The notes under the pieces are model-generated. The model was not told the origin of the DNA, searched no databases, and was given only the letters and a program-made list of their open reading frames with translations. Of a stretch of 27,569 bases of DNA, positions 1 to 12,126 are shown piece by piece. The stretch is from NCBI GenBank assembly GCA_020137815.1, contig WFME01000019.1, positions 1 through 27,569 of the forward strand, in the 5' to 3' direction. The position numbers were made by a program, and so were the translations under genes. Each line of letters opens with the position of its first letter. Position 1 is the stretch's first letter. This stretch comes from Hormiphora californensis. Lineage: Eukaryota > Ctenophora > Tentaculata > Cydippida > Pleurobrachiidae.

Positions 1-2226
<2,226 letters not shown>

Positions 2227-2742
2227 CTATGCCACCTACCGATGACAAGGCTCCCATACACACACTAGCCGCCCATCATGTACAGCTTCCCTCCAGAGAG
2301 ATGTGTGATCACGTGATATATCATGTGATATCATTCATGTAGAGCTGCAGGTCTGCAAGAGCTCTTCAAGCGCACTTTCAAACTGTTTTCTGTTGTCTTC
2401 CCTCTCTCCGACACACATACATGGTCGCATGCTGTTTTCCTGTAAGTAAATCACACACAAAACACCCCTGAGGTGAAACACAGACATTTATCTGATTAGA
2501 TTTACTGACATATCACCCCCACAAACTCTCTATAACACCCACACAACCCGTCCTTACACCCCTCTTTAGTCTCACGTGGTGGGTTGTTAGTGTGGTGTTA
2601 GTTTCGATATACATGACTGGTGTAGTACACTAAAGAAGTAGGATCGGGTGAGAGACACTAGGTATTGGTTGCATGTCATTTATGACAGGTTATATATATT
2701 TCATTAGATGGCATAATAAATGAAGTTCCCCCCTAGCCTCTC

Positions 2743-2744
<2 letters not shown>

Positions 2745-2818
<74 letters not shown>
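2745..2818. repeat. (CT)n microsatellite
   Basis: A nearly pure CT tract between unique flanks that also exist in the second copy of this locus. In the second copy (about 13483-13590) the tract is replaced by G/C homopolymer blocks and other unrelated-looking sequence. Confidence 0.9.
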
Positions 2819-2823
<5 letters not shown>

Positions 2824-2911
2824 CTTGCTCTGTCAAATATATTCTTCCTTTCTTTGTGCATGCTGTTCATATTTCTTAGAAACCACTCTTGAAATGCCTA
2901 AAGTCTCCTAT

Positions 2912-4277
2912 TAGGCCAGTCATATGACGTTGTGAAATGGAACTAATTGATCTAAAAGCGATTCCACTTCCAGGGCACTCCAATGGGTCTCTACAACCAC
3001 CAAAAAAATTTACCGCGGGTACCGCGATGGAGAAATCGGTCATTTCCGGGTTTATTTTGCACCTGCATAAAATATAGCCTAGGACGAATGCGAATATACG
3101 GTAAAAAACCGTCCTTTGGAAACTAGTAGAAAAGAAATCAAGGGCACTAAAGTGTGTAGCGTCCTCGCATTAGTGGGGGTAGGTGCTGGAATTAAGTCTC
3201 TATCTTATCAGGTTAATTAGATAATTGGATAATTAGATGTGCACATAGCCGTTTTTATGGTTATACGGTAAAAACCATCTTTGGAATGGAGTAGAGAAAA
3301 AACCGAGGGTACTAGAGTGATCAGCGTCCTCGAATTAGTGGGGGTAGGTACCAAAATTAAGTTCCTATCTCATCGCGTTAATTAGATCAATTGGATAATT
3401 AGGTATGCGCATAACCGTTTTTAGGTTACATGGCTCTAGCCACTTAGGAATGTTTAGAGACTTTTCATTGGTGCCATTTTTGTAGGCAATAGCCAAGTTA
3501 TGGGGGTCGACGTCGGACTTTTAAGCTCTATATTCAACCATTTAGCCGTTATATGGCTTAAAGGTGCTCATCAAACATCGGTCTTTTTACCGCTTTTTTG
3601 CTCACTTTGAGCCACCTTTAAAGCCAAATAACGGCTAAACGGTGTAATATAGAGCTTAAAAGTCCGACCGTCGACCCCCAATATAACTTGGCTATTGCTA
3701 CAAAATGGCACCAATGAAAAGGTCTCTAAAACCATTCCTAAGTGGCTATACGCCATGTAACCTAAAAACGGTTATGGCCATACCTAATTATCCAATTATC
3801 TAATTAACGCGATGAGATAGGAACTTAATTTTGGTACCTACCCCCACTAATTCGAGGACGCTGATCACTCTAGTACCCTCGGTTTTTTCTCTACTCATTC
3901 CAAAGATGGTTTTTACCGTATAACCATAAAACGGCTATGTGCGCATCTAATTATCCAATTATCTAATTAACCTGATAAGATAGAGACTTAATTCCAGCAC
4001 CTACCCCCACTAATGCGAGGACGCTACACACTTTAGTGCCCTTGATTTCTTTTCTACTTGTTTCCAAAGACGGTTTTTACCGTATATCGCATTCGTCCTA
4101 GCCTATATTTATGCAGGTGCAAAATAAACCCGGAAATGACCGATTTCTCCATCGCGGTACCCGCGGTAAATTTTTTTGGTGGTTGTAGAGACCCATTGGA
4201 GGGCCCTGGAAGTGGAATCACTTTTAGATCAATTACTTCCTTTTTCAGCGATATATCGACGTCATATGACTGGCCTA
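2912..4277. mobile_element. Foldback (long inverted-repeat) element with nested tandem units
   Basis: The left arm (about 2912-3567) and right arm (about 3613-4277) are reverse complements for roughly 650 bp, with scattered substitutions and small indels. A loop of about 46 nt separates them. Termini read TAGGCCAGTCATATGACG at the left and its reverse complement at the right, flanked by TAT on both sides (2909-2911 and 4278-4280), a possible 3-bp target duplication. Each arm contains two diverged direct copies of a roughly 166-bp unit (left arm about 3097-3262 and 3263-3428). The second copy of the locus lacks the element near 13720, which supports insertion. I see no transposase, so it is a non-autonomous foldback or MITE-like element of unassigned superfamily. 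Confidence 0.85.
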
Positions 4278-4740
4278 TATCAACTCCAGGAACTGAATCT
4301 TCTGTTTCATATCTTGTATCTATCGACTTGTATTTACATGCCTTTATCAACTTGATCTCTTTCTTGAATCCCTGTATGCAATTGTAAACAACCACTATGT
4401 TTCTATGTTTCTCCATTGTATCTTAGTTCCAAGATATTCATTCTATATCTCCCTAGTAGTACTGGTTGTGTTAGGTATGTCATGCTCGCATTGAACGATC
4501 TAGCGAACTTGTGTACAATGAAATGCCTCAGGCTTCGTTACAAGTCAAGCACCATTGGCCTTATTGTGAGTGAAATAGAGCTTCATTCATGCACAGAGCT
4601 TCATTCATGCACACAGGAGGGATCAATTAATGTCCGAAAAACACACACTGATGAAGATCCTGAGAAAACCTTGTGAAAGCACACACTCCCTCACCAAAAA
4701 ACACCCCTACAACAATATTATTCCATTTCTACGCGCCAGG

Positions 4741-4806
4741 CTTCTAACCCCTTCCCTTTCTCTCTCAGAACCCCTTCTAACCCCTTTCCTTCCTCTCTCA
4801 GAACCC
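4741..4806 (+). promoter_or_regulatory. Tandemly duplicated 3' splice site (branch point, pyrimidine tract, CAG)
   Basis: Two adjacent 33-bp units (4741-4773 and 4774-4806) each contain a branch-point-like TTCTAAC, a C/T-rich tract and CTCTCTCAG followed by AACCC. The downstream AG (4800-4801) gives exon 1 of the RGS domain in its open frame. The upstream AG (4767-4768) would add exactly 33 nt beginning AAC CCC TTC TAA, an in-frame stop. The arrangement is conserved in the second copy, with AGs ending at 14124 and 14157. Confidence 0.6.
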
Positions 4807-5702
4807 GCAACAAACGAACCAGTTTTCTCCCGTGGTAGGAGAGTATTCTCGGATAGCGGATTGGGCTAAGAGTTTTGATAAGCTACTAGAAGATCCAGAT
4901 GGAGTGGCGTGTTTCCAAGATTTCCTAAAGAAGGAGTTTGCTGAGGAGAATATAAAGTTTTGGTTGGCGTGCCGAGATTATGAGGCTCTTACTGACTCAA
5001 AACAGGTGAGGCTGATAACATAAAGTGATTAGGTGATTGAGTAATTAACAATGCCAAGATGCTGTGAATTATTGCACCTTGCTCGACCCTGTAGGGTTAG
5101 AACATAACAAGTGATTATTAGTAATTAACTCAACACTTTCCTTAGAGACAGGAGGAAGCCAATAGAATATTATCAGAATACCTGGTATCTGGAGCACCTA
5201 CACCAATTAATATTGATGCAGCTGGCAAGGATGAAGTAGTACGGAACAGTGCTGCTGCCCCTTCCCATCTCTTTAAATCCTCACAGAAACAGGTGAGCCG
5301 TGATGAATAATGATAATCTCAATCAAAATAAAGTTGAGGTCATATAGTGGTCTTGATTTCACACACTGTAGTCTCAATTATGTCTCTAGACTCATTCTCG
5401 GGATATATATCACTGTTTATGTATTGACATGTCTCAACCAGCAACTATTCAACTCCCCCAGATTTACAATTTAATGACTTGCGTTCGGCAAAGACTGGGC
5501 GTTTACCCGCGCAGAAAAGAAGACTACCTGAACCTGCTAGAACAGGAGAAGTTAGGGAAGACACCGTTATTCCGGCATTCTGGGGTCCCTGGGAAGGATG
5601 GGAAGAGGAGGAATGTTATTGGGAGTGACAGTTCAGCCAACTCTCACAGAGGAAACAGGAAGTTCTGGGGTATCTTTGGCAGTAGGAAGAGAGAACCACC
5701 AG
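4802..5702 (+). CDS. RGS domain exons 1-3 of an RGS12/RGS14-like protein (copy 1)
   Basis: The RGS domain accelerates GTP hydrolysis on Gi/o-type G-alpha subunits at the membrane. Exons by splice sites and frame: 4802-5005 (donor GTGAGG), 5146-5292 (acceptor CCTTAG, donor GTGAGC), 5462-5702 (acceptor CCCCCAG, donor GTAGTG). Phases agree: 0, 0, then ending in phase 1. Landmarks are IADWAKSFDKLLEDPDG, FLKKEFAEENIKFWLACRDY (the RGS signature), SEYLVSGAPTPINID and HLFKSSQKQ joined to IYNLM, and then DYLNLL. Assignment to the R12 type rests on the downstream RBD and GoLoco exons. Oddity: just after IYNLM this copy has 9 extra nt spread over several indels relative to copy 2. The last RGS helix therefore reads TCVRQRLGVYPRRKEDY instead of MFGKYWEFTRSEDY. 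The frame recovers, so this is either allele damage or residual sequencing error. Upstream exons were not identified. Confidence 0.9.
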
Positions 5703-6377
5703 GTAGTGTATAGAATCTAATAGTTATTTCTTTCTGAACATTTATTAAGGGTCGGCCAGGAGGAAAGCTCTCTATCGTAAAGACGGAGGAGAGAGAGCAG
5801 AAGGAGAGAAGAAGAAAGAAGCGAAGCGAGGAGGAGGGAGACGAAGAGAGAGATGGGAAGCGCGAGAGAGAGAGAGAGACAGAGAGGAGAGCGAGAGAAA
5901 GGGAGATAGAGAAAGAGCGAGAGATATGATAGCAGAGGATAAGATATGAGAGCGAGGCGCTTAGAAGAGAATTCTCGAGCTAGCGAGCTGATCTATCTCT
6001 ACTATATCTCCCTCCTCGCGGATCGAGCTATTCTCTATCTATCTATAGCTCTAGCTAGTGTTTCTTCTCCCACTCTCCGTGGCTAAAGAATTCAAAAGAC
6101 ATCACGCCAAGGCAAGTTACTTGGTGGGTGGTCGATGCTTAATTGAATATAATATGTTCACCTCGTACGACATCTAGAAGATGAATTAAATTAATTTTAG
6201 CCCCTATACAAACCCACCATCCCCCCCCCCCCATACCATCACATCTCTAAAGTCGCGGGGGTATTAGTTCATTATCACACCACTTTCGAGCTGTCATAGC
6301 TAACTTCCTCATTTACTAGCCTACTACTTTTTTAATTTGTCATAAAAAGCATCATCATAACCCATGATATTTCCCAG

Positions 6378-6501
6378 GCGAGGAGCAAGATCAGTCCACC
6401 AAGAACTCCCTTGCCAGAACCAACCCGACCATGACCAACTCTGGCAATGTTGGGAGCAAGTTTGTCCTCCTTGGATGCACCAACTCGACCCTTGAAAACG
6501 G
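6378..6501 (+). CDS. RGS12/14-like linker exon (exon 4)
   Basis: Acceptor TTTCCCAG at 6371-6377 and donor GTAGTA from 6502. The entering phase 1 matches exon 3 and the leaving phase 2 matches the next exon. It encodes a Ser/Thr/Asn-rich linker (about 41 residues, with NSLARTNPTMTNSGN) ending in LGCTNSTLENG. The last residues probably begin the first strand of the Ras-binding domain. There is no other known domain. The exon call depends on splice signals and phase agreement, not on homology. Confidence 0.6.
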
Positions 6502-7639
6502 GTAGTAACTACAACTCCGACCAGAGATGGTTTGAACGGACAGCGATTAGAGAGGGCCCTGGGTTTTCCTGGTTAACAGGGGGGTTTGGGGGGTGAACGA
6601 CAGCTGTTACCACTGGGGGGGTTAACCAAACGGGGCCGACGGGGGTAGTGGATAACACACCCGTGGGAAACGGAGGTACACCACACGCGCCGGCGACAAG
6701 GGACCCCAATGGACAGGAAGAGTGTGAGGTGCTCACGGCCACGCGCCCATAGGCGCGCAATATTAAACGATCCGATGGGACCCGAACCGAGGACATCAAG
6801 TTCGTCTGAATTTTTTTTGGGTGTGTCTGTCTACAGAGTATATATATATATATGTGGCACTTCCCAGAGAGACGTTAATAAATACTAAATAGCAATCAGA
6901 TATATGTATCTAGACATTTCTAGTACTAGAAACTAGGGCGATCGTACCGATCGCAAATTTAGAGAAAACTCATTGACTGTCCCCGTGCTTTCTCACTCGC
7001 TGCCATTATCTTTTCGTCTCCTCCCTTTTGGAGTTGGTATAGCATCATTTTTAGCAAGGGTTACATTTTAGTTGCTATACCTCATTTTAGCTCAAATGGT
7101 TGCTATACCTCATTTTAGCTCAAATGGTTAGTGCCGGGTCGTTGAGAAAATGAAATCTCTGTGACGTTTTCTCTTAGTTTCCTTCCGGGGGGATTGGGAT
7201 GGATTGCCAGTGGGCTGTTGGTTTCTTTGGGGTCAGCCGAAATTCTCTCGTGGGGGAGAGAGAGAGGAGACGAGAGATAGAGCGAGAGAGTAGAGAGATG
7301 GGGCGGGAGATAGAGAGAGAAAAGAGAGATATTAGATCAACCGGCGCTCGATAGATTGATGTAGGCACCGGTGATATCCCTTCTCGCTCTCTGACTTCTA
7401 TATCTATCTATGCGTATCAGCTAGCAGATGCTCTCTATACTATCTCTCTATCTATCTCTATTCTATTCTCAAGGTTGAAGTGCAGAACAGCTTGCATCCT
7501 CAGTCAAACACCTTCTCCTAGAAGGTTCTAGAACTACAGATGGATGGGGCTGCATCCTCTCTAGATCTACTAGAATTATACCATGACATCAACTAATACA
7601 ACCCCAATTAGTTCTAAACTTCTTCTCTTCTCCCTGCAG

Positions 7640-7763
7640 GATTCAGCTGTGTGGAAGTAAGAAGATCAAGTTCTGTACATCTCACGGGAAGACGCTGAAA
7701 GATGTTGTGAAAGAGGCATTTAGTGAAAATAACATTGATCTTCGATCAGTTATGCTTTTTGAG
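7640..7763 (+). CDS. Raf-like Ras-binding domain exon (exon 5)
   Basis: Acceptor CTCCCTGCAG (ending 7639) and donor GTAGGT (from 7764). It enters in phase 2 and leaves in phase 0. Together with exon 4 it reads ENGIQLCGSKKIKFCTSHG, then KTLKDVVKEAFSENNIDL and RSVMLFE. That is the beta-hairpin, helix and strand order of the Raf-like RBD found after the RGS domain in RGS12 and RGS14, where it binds Ras/Rap-type GTPases. The domain looks incomplete at its C-terminal strands. The following intron is occupied by an inverted-repeat element starting 29 bp after the donor, and I could not find the exon that should complete the fold. Family position and order support the call; sequence similarity alone would be modest. 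Confidence 0.65.
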
Positions 7764-7792
7764 GTAGGTCATGCCTTCATCTTTCTAGATAG

Positions 7793-8619
7793 GGTAAGCT
7801 GGGGTAAAAGTGGCCCACTTTTAACGTTTTAGGTTCTAAAATACGCAATTTATAAAGCAGGAAGAAAAAAAAATATATAGGCTATCCAATGAACCCTTTC
7901 CTGTCAGCCGAGCTAAATTTACTCTCTACAAGTTTTATTTAATGGGTTAATTAAACGGGTGTAATGGTTAATTTATCAATTCAAATAATTTGGTGTGGAG
8001 GCTATTGGAAAAATTTGCCACCTGGGCAACCCAGCTAGACAGCCCCCAAGCCAACCAATAGACATTGCTCGTCCTATTTTATCCACCACGTGAGCTGGTG
8101 TTGTTAGACGAAAACGATCAAACGAGGGGCAAGGGGCCCACCGGTCTGCACGGAACACGGGCCAATTTTGCCCCCTAATTGATTCATCTGTACTACAAAT
8201 GTTTGTTCTGAACATTCCAATATCACATGGTATTGCAGGCGCCATTTCATTGTCCAGAGGGGGCCACGTTGCCCCACCAGGACCGCCGACACATTTGCCC
8301 CGGAGAGAGAGTGGGCCCATATTGCCCCGATTTCACAAAATTGACACATTAACGACAACAAAATGCCACGTTCTTCAAAATTTTATACCACCGTTTTAGA
8401 GACTTATAAAGCCTAAATGGCAGAGTTTTTGGAAAATCCAAAATCGGGGCCCACCCAAACAGAAATGACGCAGTTTTAAAGCGAAACGGGAACAGAGAAA
8501 CGAGCAGGTCTAAGCTGGAGAAAAAGTAACCCCGTGACCACAGGTAAGAACTAGGGCCCAACTGTGCCCCATACATGGGCCACTTTTACCCCGCGGGCCC
8601 ATTTTCACCCCAGCTTACC
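7793..8619. mobile_element. Putative non-autonomous DNA element with GGTAAGCTGGGG termini
   Basis: The left end GGTAAGCTGGGGTAAAAGTG and the reverse complement of the right end, GGTAAGCTGGGGTGAAAATG, form terminal inverted repeats. A second copy of the GGGGTAAAAGTGGCCCA theme sits just inside the right end (about 8575-8592). The interior is rich in GGCCC...GCCCC blocks and has no recognisable transposase. I could not define a clean target-site duplication. It lies in the intron after the RBD exon. Confidence 0.55.
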
Positions 8620-8735
8620 ACGACTGTTTGCTAGGCTATTTACTAGTTGAAACGATTGGGTACATGGCGGGAACTGAGAATATTACTGGGGTCACAGATT
8701 GGCCCCAAACTCATGTACCCCCACCCCACTTGCAG

Positions 8736-8855
8736 AAAGGACAGTAACGCAGAGAGACAGTAAGATTAAAGACAAAGTAAGAACAGTAAGAAAAGTACAG
8801 ACGTATATGCAGGGGATGGATACTCCGAGTGTTTTCGGCCAAAACGGACTTGGAG
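8736..8855 (+). CDS. Possible RGS12/14-like exon between RBD and GoLoco
   Basis: A strong acceptor (CCACTTGCAG, ending 8735) and donor GTGAGA (from 8856) bracket an open segment reading RTVTQRDSKIKDK, later MDTPSVFGQNGLG. It leaves in phase 1, which fits the GoLoco exon. However, it needs phase 1 on entry while the RBD exon leaves in phase 0. Either an exon of length 3n+1 between them was missed or this exon is not real. No domain is recognised. Another sequence with good splice signals, about 9035-9082, is open only in phase 2 and I did not place it. Confidence 0.25.
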
Positions 8856-9586
8856 GTGAGAGGAAATCCAAACGTAGTGACCCCTATCCAACCGGCCATC
8901 CAACGGAACAATCTAACGGCCCCCGCAAAGCTTAATTGTCAGACGAAGGTAAGGCAAGGTGCACAGCTGACATTCCCCTATAACAGAGGCAAGGCGAGTA
9001 TCCCACACCCACTAAACACCAAACCTCTCTCTCAGTATGGAGGCTGGTGGATTTAAGGTCACGGTAGTGGTTAGTATGGAGAGGTAAGGAGAAACGTCGA
9101 GTTAATCTGGCTATGTTGAGTAGTGGATGGAGAGCAGGATGATGAGCTGGAGCTACCCAGTAGTATTGGCCCCCCTCAGTAGATACATCAAATAAGATCT
9201 CGGGAGTTATTATTGCGGCGACAGATAATGAACCATAATAATATGCTTGGTGGGTATGTAATAAGCTAGATAATTTGCTATAGATATAATATCGATATAA
9301 ATATCAATATAATGAGGTATATTTATACATATATATAATATATTTATAGGATTTTGCCCCATGTTTTTGGACATGACCTTTTTGCAACTTGAAGTCTATA
9401 CCAAATTGAAGTATCGGTAATTTTGAAGTTTTATTTGTTTTGTTTTTTGAAAGTTTGATAAGTTTTTTATGTAACCATTCTCTGACGCAAATTCAGTCTC
9501 CCCTATCGATCCCCCTGCCTTTAATACGCCAAGATTGGTTGTCTCAATTTCTGTCCATGTCTAACCCGAACACTGATGTGTTTCAG

Positions 9587-9660
9587 AGTTTTTCGAGCTG
9601 TTGAACCGAATGCAATGTGATAGACTCGATAACCAGAGGTGTTCTCATCCAAACAGTGCT
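9587..9660 (+). CDS. GoLoco (GPR) motif exon of the RGS12/14-like gene
   Basis: Acceptor GTGTTTCAG ends at 9586. The frame reads (E)FFELLNRMQCDRLDNQRC, matching the GoLoco pattern of an aromatic/Leu-rich helix, Q-x-x-R-[LM], then an acidic residue and QR. In the family the terminal Arg reaches into the nucleotide pocket of GDP-bound G-alpha-i and blocks GDP release. The usual acidic residue before QR is Asn here. The exon end is uncertain: a GT at 9661 (GTGAAA) is one candidate, and the frame stays open to a TAG at 9718-9720. RGS, RBD and GoLoco in this order is the basis for placing all these exons in one R12-type gene. Confidence 0.75.
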
Positions 9661-9850
9661 CGTGAAAAAACTCCCGGGGGCAGGCGGAGAAAGAATGACG
9701 CTATCACTGGTCACATCTAGTCATGAGGTCGAATGGATGGTAGACAAGACGAAGACACACCACGAGCGAGCGCCTCGAGCGGCGGAGATGAGAAATGGGT
9801 GACCCATCGACGAGAGAGAGGAGCGATGATAAAGAGCAGAGAGACAGATG

Positions 9851-9853
<3 letters not shown>

Positions 9854-9885
<32 letters not shown>

Positions 9886-9892
9886 CTCTCTT

Positions 9893-9926
<34 letters not shown>

Positions 9927-9962
9927 AGTCTCTCCTCTCCTCTCTCTCTCCTCTCTCTCTAT
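9854..9962. repeat. Adjacent (GA)n and (CT)n tracts in inverted arrangement
   Basis: About 29 bp of GA repeats switch to interrupted CT repeats around 9883 (GAGAGCTCTCTC). The top strand can therefore fold on itself. The tract lies in the intron after the GoLoco exon. Confidence 0.9.
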
Positions 9963-10121
9963 TTCTCTCTCCATTTTATTTTTTAGTTTCTCAATGCCAA
10001 ATGATGTAGGTTCCTAACTCTAAATGACCTCCGACACACCCTTCTTTCAATCCCATACCCCACCCCACTCACATATATTCTCCCCCAACTAATCACATTC
10101 TAAAGAACTCTTCCTTTTTAG

Positions 10122-10270
10122 CAGCAGAAGCGGGCACCAACACCAAGCTCGGGACGAACAAACAGACCAGCAAGCAGAGCCAACTCGGCCCACGGTGTAT
10201 CAAGCTCTTTATGCCGCACGGGGGAAGAGGAGATAGACTACTGCTGACATACAATGTTGTGAGGATGTAA
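10122..10270 (+). CDS. Probable last exon of the RGS12/14-like gene
   Basis: A good acceptor (TTCCTTTTTAG, ending 10121, with further CAG options just after it) opens two plausible frames. One reads APTPSSGRTNRPASRANS and stops at TGA 10245-10247. The other reads LGTNKQTSKQSQLGPRCIKL and stops at TAA 10268-10270. The choice depends on the unresolved phase of the GoLoco exon donor. An ATTAAA polyadenylation-like signal lies at about 10352. No domain is recognised; the position downstream of GoLoco fits a short C-terminal tail. Confidence 0.4.
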
Positions 10271-11055
10271 ATATCAAGAATTTTAAATGTTAATATGTCA
10301 ACCCAAGTCCGATGAGAGAGAGGGAGAGAGGAGTAATGACGCCGATGAAGATTAAAATACAGATTTAAATTGTTTAAAAAACTTTATTTGAAAGTTAATA
10401 TTTGAAGGTGAGGTGGGTGTGTGAGAACATATTAAGGTGTCTAATTCTATTAATGTCTCAGTGTGCTGTATGTGTTTCAAGACTGCTAAACTAGTTGTGT
10501 GTTTCGCTTATAATCCACAGGACTGTTATTCTCTTCAGCTTGTTCCCCATGCCTGTGTGTCACACTAACATATTGTTGAGTCACGCCAAGGAGGGATGTG
10601 TTACTGATTGTGTTTCTTATTAAACTTGTCATCTTTAAATCACTGTGTTTCACTTTGGATAACAATTGCTAGTTTGGTGTTGGTAACATGGATATACCGA
10701 AGGAAGTGGTACCAGAACATAACTCACTACCTTGCCTTGTTCGACCCAGGACCCTCCCTCCCCGCGCCCCGGTTTGAACAAAACAATCACTACCACTGGG
10801 TTTCATTCACAGATTTAGGAATGAAACCCAGCGACAGAATGATCCTCCCAACCTGGTCCCCATGTGCACTGCGCGCCGTGTGTAATTGTGTACTTTTTAC
10901 ATACCAAAGTTTCATGTCGGGTGCGCGCGACACACAGAATACCAAGATCCAGAGTGAAGTTTCAACACTGAATGTGGTTCATTTGGTGTATTGGGTCAAA
11001 ACACAAACAAGATATTTCTCTTGATAATGACATCTTAATTCAAAAGAATATCAAA
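10271..11055. other. Convergent intergenic region between two genes
   Basis: This lies between the 3' end of the plus-strand RGS gene and the stop codon of the minus-strand PAN/FN3 gene. It includes a 12-bp perfect hairpin (10797-10808 with 10819-10830, loop 10 nt). A 138-residue open frame at 10608-11024 has no recognisable domain and overlaps the expected 3' UTRs, so I do not call it a gene. Confidence 0.6.
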
Positions 11056-11309
11056 CTAATGAATACCACGAAGACAGTCCAATGATATTGATACCTTGCT
11101 CTCTCCTTCAGCTAGATGGATTGCCCCTTGGTTCAGTGAACAGTCTGCGTAAGCCGGGCTATAGGTAACTCCATTACAGTCCCAACTGTTAACACACCAC
11201 ATTATGCAATCAAAGAGCCGGGGGAAGCCTGCTGATGTCTCCTTAGCGTTAACATATGACCCCATTTTAACACAGGAACTGTGTTTATCCCAACTCGCAC
11301 TCACTACCT
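11056..11309 (-). CDS. PAN/Apple-like domain 2, last exon of the minus-strand gene
   Basis: Acceptor TTCCCACAG on the minus strand, entering phase 1, which matches the previous exon. The stop is TAG at 11058-11056. The exon encodes SASWDKHSSCVKMGSY, then LFDCIMWCVNSWDCNGVTYS, AYADCSLNQG and VSISLDC. The spacing of cysteines (C...C-x3-C-x5-C...C...C) plus the W-x-C-x-G-[VF]-x-[YF] core is typical of PAN/Apple modules, which mediate protein or carbohydrate binding in extracellular proteins. No transmembrane segment follows, so the protein is presumably secreted. Confidence 0.75.
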
Positions 11310-11380
11310 CTGTGGGAAGGGGGGACGGTTAATATACAGTGTTCATAGTGTGAGATTATCTCAACAATAACAAACCATAC

Positions 11381-11650
11381 CTGAGCAGACTCTGCTGAAT
11401 CCCACTACGTAGCTCATGGGCCACAAGTACCGTCCCCTCCCTTTGTACATGAGACACCACCCAGTTCCAGTTTCAGAGTTGTGGTATGCAGGTTGCTGCC
11501 ATGTCACTACCTCACACTCCCACAACATCTTGCACATAGCCTGACACTTGGCTTCCGTTTGACAGGGCCGAATCTCAATTAGGTCATTTTGGTCGCTAGT
11601 AGGGAAGAACCCGGCACCAGGGTGGGTACAGGCCCCAGCACCTAGCGTAC
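11381..11650 (-). CDS. PAN/Apple-like domain 1 exon of the minus-strand gene
   Basis: Acceptor CTCCCCTACCAG and donor GTATGG on the minus strand; both ends are phase 1. It reads GACTHPGAGFFPTSDQN, RPCQTEAKCQAMCKMLWEC, VVTWQQPAYHN, TGWCLMYKG and VVGFSRVCS. Six or seven cysteines sit in the C-x(n)-C-x3-C-x5-C pattern with a conserved Trp, which is PAN/Apple-like. The intron downstream is only 71 bp. The exon does not appear as a Met-initiated open frame because it is internal. Confidence 0.75.
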
Positions 11651-11766
11651 CTGGTAGGGGAGGGTGGATGAAGTGGGTAATATGAAAATGTTAGTCTGGA
11701 AATAAAAATCGGACACTGGACTAGAAAATGAACCATGCCTGCGTCCTATCCTCCACCAAATCCTAC

Positions 11767-12049
11767 CTGTCATGATTTGTTGCATGACAGTTATGTTCCT
11801 CTCCAATCTCTCATCCAATACTGCCACCATCTCTTGGGCTCTCTCTGCCATACAATCCGGGTCCAGACTAGCCAATGAGGCCATGTCTCTATCCAGGTTA
11901 CCTCTCACGGCACTAACTTTCTCCGCCACAGCCCTTTTCAGTTCCTCTACTAGGCGGAGCAGTCTCTCCTCTCCTCCACCATTGATCTCAGTTGTTACAG
12001 GTGCGAGGGGACCAGGGTTTGTAATGACCGGCAGCTCACCAAACCTCGC
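11767..12049 (-). CDS. FN3 end plus coiled-coil exon of the minus-strand gene
   Basis: Acceptor CCTTTAG, donor GTAGGA, phase 0 in and phase 1 out. The first residues (ARFGELPVITNPG) complete the last strand of the FN3 domain begun in the two preceding exons. The remainder is a Glu/Arg/Leu-rich amphipathic segment (EERLLRLVEELKRAVAEKVS and AERAQEMVAVLDERLERNI), predicted helical and coiled-coil, which could mediate oligomerisation. It is followed directly by the PAN exons. Confidence 0.7.
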
Positions 12050-12126
12050 CTAAAGGTCCAATAGGGTAAAGTGAAATAGTTGGGATCACAAACACAGCAA
12101 GTGGGAACACAGAACATGCTGCTTAC

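Noticed and set aside
4054-4416. Overlapping open frames of 120 and 109 residues on both strands
   Set aside because: They lie in the right arm of the foldback element, are mirrored in the left arm with frame breaks, and show no domain.
6530-6800. GC-rich intron block with GGTTCGGGTCC on the minus strand as a tRNA or SINE
   Set aside because: No cloverleaf, no A box at proper distance, and the box B match is imperfect.
10608-11024. 138-residue plus-strand frame considered as a small membrane protein
   Set aside because: It lies between convergent gene ends, has no recognisable family, and its hydrophobic start alone is not enough.
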